From contig PCBK01000030.1 of assembly GCA_002731275.1 (NCBI GenBank), positions 198,377-262,376 on the forward strand: a stretch of DNA of 64,000 nt, in the 5' to 3' direction. The position numbers and the translations under genes were made by a program. The notes below the pieces were generated by a model that saw nothing but the letters and a program-made list of their open reading frames with translations, did not search any database and was not told where the DNA came from. This DNA comes from Deltaproteobacteria bacterium (GTDB lineage: Bacteria; Myxococcota_C; UBA6777). This document shows, piece after piece, positions 19,547 through 28,232 of this stretch. Each line of letters starts with the position of its first letter. Within the stretch, counting starts at the first letter, position 1.

Positions 19547-19975
19547 ATGACACGACACAGTGGCGGTAGTATGTCGCTGAGGGGTGCCTTTCTGTCTGAA
19601 GACACAACATTATTTGCGGGAAAGGATGTTTGGAGGATGACATACAGCCCTGATCAAAAATACATCACCATGGTCATCAACGCTTACAAACACGACAGCT
19701 CCATTGCCCTTTTTGATGCAAAAACAGGAAGGCACATTCGCTCGTTCGAGCAAGAGGGACTCTTTGACGTGGAGTTTCGCTCCGACAGCCAAGCGATGAT
19801 CGGCATATCCTCCAAAAAATCGGTAATGTGGGATGTAAATAACAAGAAGGTATTGCTCACACTGCACAACGTCGAAAGCGGCGAATCACCGTCGGCCATC
19901 CGCTTCTCTCCCTCTGGGGCTGAGCTCGCTGTCATCAACACCAACGGTATCCTTCGACTCTGGACCTGCCCGTAA
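19547..19975 (+). pseudogene. WD40-like fragment
   Basis: 142 residues with two or three WD40-like blades (WRMTYSPDQKYITMVINAYKHDSSIALFDAKTG, IRFSPSGAELAVINTNGILRLWTCP). A real propeller needs about seven blades, so this is a fragment or a very short member. The region upstream is the divergent promoter of the outer-membrane-protein gene and there is no signal peptide or good ribosome binding site. It could be a decayed C-terminal remnant of a larger WD40 protein, or a real short gene starting at 19547 or 19571. Confidence 0.5.
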
Positions 19976-20269
19976 CCTCTCCCACACCGTCATCCCAACA
20001 AAAACCACTCCGTCTTGCCTGTCATGTGAGGACGATCACACTAGGAACAGAAGTGCTGTGCCCTTCTCACACCACATGGAGTAGAGTTTAACCAACCTCA
20101 TTCCTCCACCTCCATCACATGCCCACAGCCAAAGATGATAACACACTGAAAAGAAAGAGGATACAGCAAGGAGAGGATCTGGCACATACATTGCTCAAGG
20201 GAAAAGGCAACAGCTCACGGTTCTCGTTCAAACGAAATGACTTGGAGACATCCAAGAAAGGATAAAAAG

Positions 20270-20857
20270 ATGACAAAGACAAGCACACTTCACAAGATCT
20301 TCCGGGGCATCCTGTTGGCTTTGGCTTGTTCGAGCATGTTTGCCCTCATCCCCTCACAAGCGGACGCTTACCGTGGCCGTCATCGTTACAATCGACACAT
20401 GAACTTCAAACCTCGCTTCGCGCTTTCTGTCTCCGCAGGTTTGACCCTCTACGATAGCACCTACGAAGACGAGTTTGGTCTCTACGAAGACACTGCCTTT
20501 TCACACGGTATCATCGGCGTATCTGGTCACTACTGGATCCACCCCAACGTCTCACTGGACCTTGGACTTGACTCGCACTTCATCACGGACTACGACGCAC
20601 GCCAATCCTGGGGATATGTCAGCTTGAAACCAGGTGCACGTCTTCGATTCGGAATGTTTTACTTGAGAGGCGCACTTGACCTCGCGTTTGCCGACAGAAA
20701 AGACCCCGTCCTCTTCGGCTTCTTGATCGGCGCAGGGATTCGAATCCCCGTCACACGTAAGATACGCTTCTTCTCCGAGATGAATTACCAATACCTCGCA
20801 GGTAGCGGCTATATGATGCCAGTCCACTTCAAAGGCGGACTTGAGATGGTCTTCTAA
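20270..20857 (+). CDS. Small outer-membrane beta-barrel protein
   Basis: 195 residues. Signal peptide IFRGILLALACSSMFALIPSQADA, then an OmpA/OmpW-like eight-strand pattern (FALSVSAGLTLYD, HGIIGVSGHYWIHPNVSLDLGLDSHF, GYVSLKPGARLRFGMFYLRGALDLAF, FGFLIGAGIRIPV, RFFSEMNYQYLAGSGYMMPVHFKGGLEMVF) ending in a C-terminal Phe. ATG 20270 has AAAGGA 7 nt upstream. It is followed by a strong terminator. Confidence 0.78.
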   Translation: MTKTSTLHKIFRGILLALACSSMFALIPSQADAYRGRHRYNRHMNFKPRFALSVSAGLTLYDSTYEDEFGLYEDTAFSHGIIGVSGHYWIHPNVSLDLGLDSHFITDYDARQSWGYVSLKPGARLRFGMFYLRGALDLAFADRKDPVLFGFLIGAGIRIPVTRKIRFFSEMNYQYLAGSGYMMPVHFKGGLEMVF

Positions 20858-20893
20858 TGTAGGACCTCTCCAACACCCCATCTTTTTTCCACC

Positions 20894-20920
20894 AAAAGGC
20901 CCTTCGATGAAGGGCCTTTT
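20894..20920 (+). terminator. Rho-independent terminator
   Basis: A perfect 12-bp stem (aaaaggcccttc / gaagggcctttt) with a 3-nt loop, 36 nt after the barrel-protein stop and ending in a T run. It insulates the formate dehydrogenase operon downstream. Confidence 0.88.
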
Positions 20921-21064
20921 GTCGTATCTCCCCTTTAAGGTTCTCCCCCACAAGCCTACACCATCCCTCTCGACCGCTCCTCCCAACACAATTGTTGACC
21001 TTTTCGAGAGCATCACCGATACTTGAAAAAGACAAGCTACACACAGGAACGAAAGGTCTTTTGC

Positions 21065-22669
21065 ATGAAGAGAGAAGAACAACAACGCTGCAGGGCCGCG
21101 ATCCCGGAGAAGCTCCAGGAAGCAGGTGGCTTACGAGATGGTGCTGCGCGCCGGGTTGCCGAAGAATTAGGTATCCCAGAAGCCCATGTTTACGGAGTCG
21201 GAAGCTTCTTCCACCTGCTCTCGGCACCTGACGTGAAGCTACGTGTTTGTCAGGGACTCTCCTGCCGACTTGAGGGCGCAGAAGAGGTCCTTCAACAAGC
21301 CAAAGACGCTGGGCTCGCAGCCGAAGGTTGCTCTTGCCTCGCGATGTGTGACCACCCTGTCCCTGCCCTCGAAGATCGCAACGTCCTCGCGACACTTACG
21401 ACACAATCTCTCGAAGGTCTCCAAGGCGACAGTCTCTACAAACACGCCGTCACACACCAACAATGGCAAACCAATATCGGCCCACAAGGACAAGACCCTT
21501 CCACACTCGTCAACCGTCTGCACATGCCCCACAATTACGACGGAGCCTCCTATCAAAAAGCCGTTGAACTCGGCTCCAAAGAGGTCATCGACATCATCTC
21601 CGCCTCAGGTCTTCAAGGACGTGGTGGCGCAGGCTTCTCAGCCGGATTCAAGTGGAAATCAGTCGCCGCCCAAACAACCCCCACCAAGTACGTCGTACTC
21701 AACGCCGATGAAGGTGAGCCAGGGACATTCAAGGATCGCGAAGTCCTGATGAGGCGCCCTGATACAGTCGTCGAAGGACTCGCGATCGCGGCGACAATGG
21801 TCGGCGCAACAGACATTTACTGCTACTTACGAGGTGCCTTCACCAAGCCCTGGGACGCGTTACAACAAGCCATCGACACCTTTCAAGAGAGAGGTTTGTT
21901 TCCGTCGTTGAACTTCCACCTCCACGCAGGACAAGGGGCTTACATCTGTGGTGAAGAGACCGCGCTCCTCGAAGCGCTCGAAGGCAAACGTGGTATGCCC
22001 CGCAACAAACCGCCCTACCCCACAGTCGAAGGGCTCTGGGGCAAACCCACGCTCGTCCACAACGTCGAGACCATCGCTTGTGTCCCCGCGATCCTGGAGC
22101 GTGGCGCGGAGTGGTTTCGCGACCTCGGACGCACTGGCCCCGGCACTAAGTTATACTGCATCAGTGGACACGTCGAAAAACCCGGTGTATATGAGCTTCC
22201 CCTTGGGGTCCATCTCGATGAATTGGTCGAAGCAGCCGGTGGATATATTGGAACGTTAAAAGCCTTCTCACCAGGTGGCGCAAGTTCGGGCTTTTTGCCT
22301 GCCTCCGAACGCAAGAGACCGCTCGACTTCAAGTCCCTGACGGAGGTCGGTTCGATGTTGGGCTCGGCGGGCGTCGTCGTGCTCAATGAGACGGTCGATA
22401 TGGTGTGGGCTGCCCAACAGCAGCTCATCTTTTTTGAAGACGAGAGCTGCGGTCAATGTGCGCCGTGTCGGATCGGGACGCGCTTCCTGCGCGAGACGAT
22501 GGAACGCTTTGTCGCCGCAGACAATACAGATGCAGCCCGTGAGATCCTCTCCTTTGTCGACGAGGTCGCCTGGGAGATGAACGAAGGTTCGATTTGTGGT
22601 CTGGGGATGGTCGCTCCCCTACCTTTGACAAGCGCGATGCGCTGGTTTCCTGAGGAGTTTACAACATGA
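21065..22669 (+). CDS. NAD-linked formate dehydrogenase diaphorase subunit (NuoE-NuoF fusion)
   Basis: 534 residues. Residues about 1-120 are the NuoE/FdsG thioredoxin-like [2Fe-2S] domain (helical start with GIPEAHVYGVGSFFHLL; cysteines in LRVCQGLSCRLEG and CSCLAMCDHPVPA). The rest is NuoF/FdsB: GRGGAGFSAGFKW (FMN/NADH), LNADEGEPGTFKDRE, GAYICGEETALLEALEG, and the [4Fe-4S] ligands SCGQCAPCRIGT plus SICGLG. It transfers electrons from the molybdenum subunit to NAD+. ATG 21065 lies about 9 nt after AAAGG. Its TGA overlaps the ATG of the molybdenum subunit by 4 nt (ATGA), so the two are coupled. Confidence 0.92.
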   Translation: MKREEQQRCRAAIPEKLQEAGGLRDGAARRVAEELGIPEAHVYGVGSFFHLLSAPDVKLRVCQGLSCRLEGAEEVLQQAKDAGLAAEGCSCLAMCDHPVPALEDRNVLATLTTQSLEGLQGDSLYKHAVTHQQWQTNIGPQGQDPSTLVNRLHMPHNYDGASYQKAVELGSKEVIDIISASGLQGRGGAGFSAGFKWKSVAAQTTPTKYVVLNADEGEPGTFKDREVLMRRPDTVVEGLAIAATMVGATDIYCYLRGAFTKPWDALQQAIDTFQERGLFPSLNFHLHAGQGAYICGEETALLEALEGKRGMPRNKPPYPTVEGLWGKPTLVHNVETIACVPAILERGAEWFRDLGRTGPGTKLYCISGHVEKPGVYELPLGVHLDELVEAAGGYIGTLKAFSPGGASSGFLPASERKRPLDFKSLTEVGSMLGSAGVVVLNETVDMVWAAQQQLIFFEDESCGQCAPCRIGTRFLRETMERFVAADNTDAAREILSFVDEVAWEMNEGSICGLGMVAPLPLTSAMRWFPEEFTT

Positions 22670-25440
22670 GCAAACCAAAGCACGTCACCCTCAACGGCCA
22701 GGAGGTCCCCTTCGAAGAAGGAGAGACCATCCTGACCCTCGCCAAACGCCACGGAGAGGAGATCCCAACGTTGTGTTACGAGCCGAGACTCTCCGTCGTC
22801 GGTTCATGCAGAACATGTCTCGTCGAGGTCAAAGGTCGCGGTCGCATGATGCCTTCTTGTTCAACACTCCTCGAAGAAGGCATGGACATCACAACGACCA
22901 ATCCACGTATCGAACGCCACCAAAAAGCTCTCCTCGCGCTCTACATGACGGACCACCCCCAAGAACACGAATCTTGTGAGACAGGTGCCCCCTGTGAATT
23001 GCACCAAATGGCCGCAGATGTGAACGCACCAAGAGATTGGCCCCACATGGAACCGATCCGTCAAAGTCGCCCAGACGATCGAAACCGCTTTGTCGAATTC
23101 ATCGCCGAAAAATGCATCCTCTGTTCACGTTGCACACGCTACTGCGACGAAGTCGAGGCTGTCAACGCGATCACGTTGACCGGTCGTGGTGCCAAAACGA
23201 CGATCTCAACGACCGATCAAATATCTCTTCTTGATTCATCCTGTGAGCTGTGTGGAGGTTGTATCGATGTCTGTCCAACAGGCGCGATGACCGAAAAGAA
23301 GCCTCATGTTCAACAAGCTCCACCAGAGAGAGAACTCGAAAAGGTCCGCACCACCTGTAATTACTGTGGTGTCGGTTGCCAGATGGACCTCAACGTCTCC
23401 AATGGGACACAGCCCCGCCACGTCGCAAAAATCACATCTCCTCCTCCAGGCACGACGACCAACGACGGCAATTTGTGTGTCAAAGGACGCTTTGCGTATG
23501 ACTTTATCTCCCACCCCGATCGACTCAAAGTACCTCTGGTTCGAGGAGAAGATGGACAGCTTCATGAGGCGACGTGGGAAGAAGCCCTGCAAAAAGCCGC
23601 TGATGGTCTGATGAAAGTTAAAGCCGAACATGGCGCTGATGCCCTCGGTTTTATCTCGTCTTCACGCTGTACGGGAGAAGAGAATTACCTCGTGCAGAAG
23701 CTCTCACGGGCGGTCTTTACGACCAACAACGTTCACCAATGCGCGGCGACTTGACACGCCCCGACTGTGGCCGGTCTGGTCACAACGTTTGGTGCAGGAG
23801 CGATGACAAACTCAATCGGAGAGATCCGCGACGCTGATTTTCTCTTTGTCATCGGAAGTAATACCACTGAAGCCCACCCGATCATCGGGATGGAGATGAA
23901 ACGAGCTGCCCTTCGTGGCGCCACACTCGTCGTGGCCGATCCACGTTCCATTTGGCTCACAACACTCGCAGATAGACATCTCAAGCTCAATCCGGGCACT
24001 GATGTCTGGCTGCTCAACGCGATGGCGCACGTCATCATTACAGAAGACCTCGTCGACCGAGACTTCATCGAGCAAAATACAGAAGGCTTTGAGGCTGTGC
24101 GTGACACGGTCCTCGAATACACACCTGAAAAAGCCGAAGAGATCACAGGTGTCCCCGCCGAAGCGATCCGCAAAACGGCCCGTGAGTACGCGACCACCCG
24201 CAAGGCAGGCATCTACTATACACTCGGTATCACCGAACACTCTCACGGCACGGACAATGTCTACGCCCTCTCGAACCTCGTCTTGATGACCGGTCACCTC
24301 GGTGGGCCATCGATGGGTATGAACCCGCTACGTGGACAGAACAATGTACAGGGTGCCAACGACGCAGGCGCGTCACCGATCTTCTTCCCTGGTTACCAGA
24401 GAGTCACCGATCCAGGTGTCGTCGATAAGTACGAACAATCCTGGGGTGTCCCCCTCTCTCGTGAACCTGGATACAATCTCAACGAGATGATGAAGCTCGC
24501 AGGTGACAAGCTCAAAGGTTTCTTTGTCATGGGCGAAGATATCGTGATGTCCGAGCCCAATGTCAGTCGTCTCGAAGAAGGACTCAACAAGGTCGACTTC
24601 TTGGTCTTGCAAGATATCTTCCTCAACGAGACGGCCCGTTTTGCCGACGTCGTCTTCCCTGCGGCTTGCTTCGCCGAAAAAGATGGTGTCTTCACCAACT
24701 CGGAGCGGCGGGTGCAGCGTGTACGCAAAGCCGTAGATCCGCCAGGACAGGCCCGCGCTGATTGGGAAATCCTCGTCGACCTCGCGCGTCATTGTGGGGT
24801 TATGTGGGACTACACACATCCTTCGGAGATCTACGCAGAGATGGTCAAAGATGCCTCGAAGTTCGCGGGCATCAGCTATGAACGCATGGACAAAGAAGGT
24901 GGTTTGCAGTGGCCTTGTGTCTCTCCAGACGATCCAGGAACACAATTCCTCCACGAAGGCGGCGTCTTACGTGGAAAAGGTCTGTTCCAGGCCGTCCAGT
25001 ATCGCCCCTCTGCAGAGCTTGCCGATGAACATTATCCATTGATCATGTCGACAGGACGAACTCTTTATCACTACAACGCGGCGACACAAACCCGTCGCGT
25101 CGATGGGATCGTCGATAAGCAGCCAGAGTCGTATCTGGAGCTTCATCCACGTGATGCCAAAAAACGTGGGATTCAGGACGGTGGCATGGTCGAAGTCCGC
25201 TCACGAAGAGGAAGCGTGACTTGTCGCGCTGTGTACTCAAAACAGGTGAAGAAAGGTTGTGTCTGGATGCCCTTCCACTTTGCCGAAGCCCGTGCAAACC
25301 TGCTCACAAACGACATCGGAGACAATGTCACAGGGACCGCTGAGTACAAAGTCTGTGCTGTTGAAGTCGTACCCCTCAAGCAGGCCCCCAAACATAGCTT
25401 CCCTGGCGCATTTTTTCTCAAACCATCAAACCACACCTGA
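22666..25440 (+). CDS. Formate dehydrogenase alpha subunit, selenocysteine-containing (TGA at 23752-23754)
   Basis: 924 residues if the in-frame TGA at codon 363 is read as selenocysteine. The two halves are in one frame with no indel. Domains: [2Fe-2S] ferredoxin (Cys 37, 48, 51, 65), an N5-like site with His97/Cys104/Cys110, two [4Fe-4S] (Cys 150-160 and 193-203), the [4Fe-4S] of the Mo enzyme (Cys 231, 234, 238, 271), then the Mo/W-bisPGD catalytic domain. The context around the TGA, NNVHQCAAT-U-HAPTVAGL, matches the Sec site of E. coli FdhF (ARV-U-HGPSVAGL), with the following His conserved. A SECIS-like hairpin begins 12 nt past the TGA. The gene is coupled to the NuoE-NuoF fusion, giving a soluble NAD+-reducing FdsABG-type enzyme. 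The selenocysteine machinery is not in the window. Confidence 0.93.
23766..23784 (+). promoter_or_regulatory. Bacterial SECIS element
   Basis: Immediately downstream of the in-frame TGA, tgtggcc and ggtcaca form a 7-bp stem (one G-U pair) around the loop GGUCU. The loop starts 18 nt after the TGA, the same spacing as in E. coli fdhF, whose apical loop is also GGUCU-like. This is the element SelB recognises in bacteria. Confidence 0.88.
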
Positions 25441-25456
25441 CAGATATTGCCCCAGG

Positions 25457-25544
25457 CTGCCTGTGGACAGGCACATGGCTGCCGATGGACGGGCACATGA
25501 CTGCCGATGGACGGGCACATGACTGCCGATGGACGGGCACATGA
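25457..25544. repeat. 22-bp direct tandem repeat, four copies
   Basis: Copies start at 25457, 25479, 25501 and 25523. The last three are identical (ctgccgatggacgggcacat plus ga). The first differs in a few bases, and a degenerate fifth copy begins at 25545. They lie 17 nt after the formate dehydrogenase stop. Confidence 0.93.
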
Positions 25545-25580
25545 CTGCCGGCGTACGGGCGAGTGGCAACTCGCCCCTTG

Positions 25581-25702
25581 CCCCTTGCTGCCGCACTTCG
25601 CTTGCCATTTCTAACGGGGAGCCCCTTGCTGCCGCGCTTCGCTTGCCATTTCTAACGGGGAACTCCTTGCTGCCGCGCTTCGCTTGCCCTTTCTACCGGG
25701 GA
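25581..25702. repeat. 41-bp direct tandem repeat, three copies
   Basis: Units start at 25581, 25622 and 25663. Each contains the 19-bp motif ctgccgcgcttcgcttgcc (copy 1 has one change) and ends in a tract like tttctaacgggga. Copies 2 and 3 differ at a few positions. There are no unique spacers between them, so this is not a CRISPR. Confidence 0.92.
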
Positions 25703-25770
25703 CCGGAGGCGGTCCCCAAGCGCGGCCTATCGGCCTTGCTTCCCCCTCCTGTTGACGCCTTCGGCGTGAG

Positions 25771-25789
25771 CTGCCGCGCTTCGCTTGCC
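25771..25789. repeat. Dispersed 19-bp motif, copy
   Basis: An exact copy of ctgccgcgcttcgcttgcc, following a small ACGCC-TTC-GGCGT hairpin. The motif is also present in the 41-bp repeats, at 25826 and at 59596. Confidence 0.85.
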
Positions 25790-25825
25790 TCGCATGAACG
25801 GTTGAGTGGCCACTCTCGCTCAAGG

Positions 25826-25844
25826 CTGCCGCGCTTCGCTTGCC
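25826..25844. repeat. Dispersed 19-bp motif, copy
   Basis: An exact copy of ctgccgcgcttcgcttgcc, between the GAGTGGCCACTC palindrome and the 14-bp hairpin at 25853-25884. Confidence 0.85.
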
Positions 25845-25939
25845 TCGCAACATGCACAGGCATCGCAGACGCGATGCTTGTGCACCGTTGAAGGGGTGGG
25901 ATCAAACAAAGACAAAGGAACAGAATAGGATATCAAGCA

Positions 25940-26614
25940 ATGATGTTGTTCACCTCGTACCTTCGACACCGCTTCCCTTCCCTTCGGAAGCTCTATAGAG
26001 CCATCCCTTTGTTTCTTTTTTTGGGGTGTTGTCTTTGTTTGCAAACAGGTTGTGTGTCAGCGCGGATCAATATCGGACCGACGTTCGTCTCGCCTCAAAA
26101 AAACATCCGCACGACCAAAGAGAATCAGCAGCTCACCGAGGCACAGAAAGAGAGCACAGTCACGAGCACTGGACTCGATATGCTCGTCGGAGTGAGTGTC
26201 CCAGTGTTCCACTCCGACCAAGAATCCACCACGTTTCTCAAGAACTTTTTTAAACGTAGCAAGGTCAACTGGTCGGGAGTTTGGTTATCTGCCGAGACGG
26301 GACTGTCTTTGGATCTTCAGGCAAGTTTGACGAAGTTCGTCCTCGGTGGTGGGATCGGCTATGGTGTTGTCCGCACCAACGCATGGTGGAAATCCTACGG
26401 AGCGATGTTACTCCCTTATTTTATTGTTGCTGGCGCGCCCTCCGGAACATCCATAGGACTCCGTGGGACACTTCGACTCTACGCATTGTACTCTGCGATC
26501 AACGTCGAGTTACAATACGAGCCGCTCTTCATGGAGACCACAACACACAATCTCAGGGTGATGTTTGGCATCGATGTTCTCGGCATGATGATGTTTATCA
26601 GTGAGACCTTTTAA
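25940..26614 (+). CDS. Probable outer-membrane lipoprotein
   Basis: 224 residues. A basic N-terminus is followed by a hydrophobic stretch and lipobox AIPLFLFLGCCLCLQTGC, predicting a lipidated Cys. The mature part shows strand-like segments (GLDMLVGVSVPVF, WSGVWLSAETGLSLDLQASLTKFVLGGGIGYGVV, GLRGTLRLYALYSAINVELQYEP, LRVMFGIDVLGMMMFISETF) and ends in Phe. No family is recognised. ATG 25940 lies just after the repeat island, with AGGA upstream. Confidence 0.65.
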   Translation: MMLFTSYLRHRFPSLRKLYRAIPLFLFLGCCLCLQTGCVSARINIGPTFVSPQKNIRTTKENQQLTEAQKESTVTSTGLDMLVGVSVPVFHSDQESTTFLKNFFKRSKVNWSGVWLSAETGLSLDLQASLTKFVLGGGIGYGVVRTNAWWKSYGAMLLPYFIVAGAPSGTSIGLRGTLRLYALYSAINVELQYEPLFMETTTHNLRVMFGIDVLGMMMFISETF

Positions 26615-26688
26615 GACTGTCTCTTCACTACAGAGAGGAAAACAATCCATCAAAAAAACACGTGACTTGTTGACATCTCCATCCCTTC

Positions 26689-26704
26689 ATCGTAGTTTGA
26701 CGAT
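26689..26704 (+). promoter_or_regulatory. ArsR operator 1 (ATCGT-N6-ACGAT)
   Basis: A perfect 5-bp inverted repeat with 6-nt spacer, 52 nt upstream of the arsR ATG. The same arrangement recurs 24 bp downstream and again before acr3. Confidence 0.75.
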
Positions 26705-26712
26705 AGACAATC

Positions 26713-26728
26713 ATCGTATAAATACGAT
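26713..26728 (+). promoter_or_regulatory. ArsR operator 2 (ATCGT-N6-ACGAT)
   Basis: A second perfect copy of the inverted repeat. Its spacer is AT-rich (ATAAAT) and overlaps a TATAAAT -10-like sequence, so a bound repressor would block RNA polymerase. The two copies are spaced by 24 bp. Confidence 0.75.
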
Positions 26729-26755
26729 AAGGCTTATGTCGTAAGGATTATAAAG

Positions 26756-27091
26756 ATGGAACAAGCAGACAACACGTGTTGCCCTCCCCCCCAAAACACC
26801 CCTTTGCTTCCTGAGAGCCAAGAAGCTTCAGATGAGCTCCTCGCACAGATGGCCAAGGCGCTGGGACATCCGGCTCGTATCGCGATCCTACGTATCCTGA
26901 CTCGCCGCACTGAGTGTGTCTGTGGAGAGATCGTCGAAGAGCTCCCACTCGCACAATCTACCGTCTCCCAACACCTCAAAATCCTCAAAAAAGCCGGCTT
27001 CATCCGTGGTGAAGTCGATGGGCCACGAGTATGCTACTGCATTGAACCCGCTTACATCGAACTCTTTAAGTCTCTAGTCAGTCAACTGTAA
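26756..27091 (+). CDS. arsR: ArsR-family metalloregulator
   Basis: 111 residues. Winged-helix ArsR/SmtB repressor: [16 protein letters not shown], recognition helix [19 protein letters not shown], wing [19 protein letters not shown] (Cys54, Cys56) matches the ELCVCDL-type As(III) site. Extra cysteine pairs occur at the N-terminus (Cys8-Cys9) and in the wing (Cys93, Cys95). It should release the operators upstream of itself and of acr3 on binding arsenite or antimonite. ATG 26756 with AAGGA upstream. Confidence 0.92.
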   Translation: MEQADNTCCPPPQNTPLLPESQEASDELLAQMAKALGHPARIAILRILTRRTECVCGEIVEELPLAQSTVSQHLKILKKAGFIRGEVDGPRVCYCIEPAYIELFKSLVSQL

Positions 27092-27109
27092 ATTTTTTTG
27101 CCTTCATTC

Positions 27110-27125
27110 ATCGTCTATTTGCGAT
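27110..27125 (+). promoter_or_regulatory. ArsR operator 3 (ATCGT-N6-GCGAT)
   Basis: An imperfect copy (9 of 10 arm bases) of the arsR-promoter inverted repeat, in the 99-bp arsR-acr3 gap, followed by a further ACGAT. It suggests acr3 has its own ArsR-controlled promoter. Confidence 0.65.
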
Positions 27126-27190
27126 AAACGATAGAATGATGTGTTCTCACATACTGCCTCCAATATGACACAAAAAGGAGTACACTTCGG

Positions 27191-28222
27191 ATGGGAATCT
27201 TCGAGCGCTATTTAACTGTTTGGGTCGCACTTTCAATCCTCGCAGGGGTCGCACTGGGCCATCTCTTTCCAGGACTCTTTCAGGTCATCGCGACCCTCGA
27301 ATGGGCGCGAGTCAATCTCGTCGTCGCTGTCCTGATCTGGCTGATGATTTATCCCATGATGCTCAAAGTCGAGCTGTCCTGCCTCAAAGACGTCAGCAAA
27401 AAACCGAAGGGGCTGATGCTCACGCTCTTCATCAATTGGTTGATCAAACCATTCAGTATGGCGGCGTTGGGGATCCTGTTCTTTCAATATATCTACGCTG
27501 GGTGGCTTCCAGCCCAAGACGCACAACAGTATATCGCCGGGATGATCTTGCTCGGTGTCGCGCCCTGTACCGCGATGGTGTTTGTATGGAGTCATCTGAC
27601 AGATGGCGACCCCAATTACACGCTCGTGCAAGTCTCCGTGAATGACCTGATTCTAGTCTTCGCCTTCGCGCCCATCGCAGGTCTCTTACTCGGTGTCACA
27701 AAGATTACGGTCCCCTGGGAGACATTGTTGGTCTCGGTCCTGGTCTTTGTGGTCGTCCCTCTGGCCGCTGGTTTGCTCACACATCACCTGTTCTTTGCCT
27801 CCAAGCCAGCCGAAGATCTCGAACGCTTCGCGAACAAGCTCAAGCCAACCTCGATGATGGGGCTCCTGCTGACGATTGTGTTACTCTTCGGTTTTCAGGC
27901 CAAGATCATCACAGCGCAGCCGACAAGAGTGTTGTTGATCGCGATCCCCTTGCTGATCCAGAGCTACGGGATCTTCGCGATCTCATATGGCCTCGCCAAA
28001 CTCCTGAAGCTGCCCCACAACGTCGCAGCCCCCGCCGCGATGATCGGGACTTCTAACTTCTTTGAGTTGGCTGTCGCCGTCGCGATCAGCCTCTTTGGGC
28101 TGTCCTCTGGCGCAGCACTCGCCACAGTCGTCGGTGTGTTGATCGAAGTCCCTGTGATGTTGTCCCTCGTCGCGTTCGCCAACAGAACACGTTCCTGGTT
28201 TGCCCCCGCTCCCCAAGTATAG
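27191..28222 (+). CDS. acr3: Arsenite efflux transporter ACR3
   Basis: 343 residues with about ten membrane segments. The ACR3 signature [32 protein letters not shown] holds the functional Cys. Also typical are [23 protein letters not shown] and the final [18 protein letters not shown]. It extrudes As(III) using the proton gradient. AAGGAG lies about 10 nt before ATG 27191. Its TAG overlaps the ribosome binding site (AGGAG) of the downstream arsC-VOC gene. Confidence 0.95.
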   Translation: MGIFERYLTVWVALSILAGVALGHLFPGLFQVIATLEWARVNLVVAVLIWLMIYPMMLKVELSCLKDVSKKPKGLMLTLFINWLIKPFSMAALGILFFQYIYAGWLPAQDAQQYIAGMILLGVAPCTAMVFVWSHLTDGDPNYTLVQVSVNDLILVFAFAPIAGLLLGVTKITVPWETLLVSVLVFVVVPLAAGLLTHHLFFASKPAEDLERFANKLKPTSMMGLLLTIVLLFGFQAKIITAQPTRVLLIAIPLLIQSYGIFAISYGLAKLLKLPHNVAAPAAMIGTSNFFELAVAVAISLFGLSSGAALATVVGVLIEVPVMLSLVAFANRTRSWFAPAPQV

Positions 28223-28232
28223 GAGTTCCAAT

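Larger units (their letters stand above)
25441..25939. other. Repeat and hairpin island downstream of formate dehydrogenase
   Basis: About 500 bp with no credible gene, packed with direct and inverted repeats. Perfect hairpins include 25557-25576 (8 bp, GGCA loop), 25698-25717 (8 bp, GAGG loop), 25755-25767 (5 bp, TTC loop), 25804-25815 (12-bp palindrome) and 25853-25884 (14 bp with one G-T, AGAC loop). They are interspersed with a 22-bp tandem repeat, a 41-bp tandem repeat and copies of a 19-bp motif. The first hairpin could act as an intrinsic fold for transcripts leaving the FDH operon. Confidence 0.85.

Noticed and set aside
22666..25440. Reading the formate dehydrogenase as a pseudogene or two genes split by a nonsense mutation
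   Set aside because: The frame continues without indel, the residues on both sides match the known selenocysteine site, and a SECIS-like hairpin is correctly placed.
25581..25702. CRISPR array
   Set aside because: The 41-bp units abut with no unique spacers and no cas genes are in the window.
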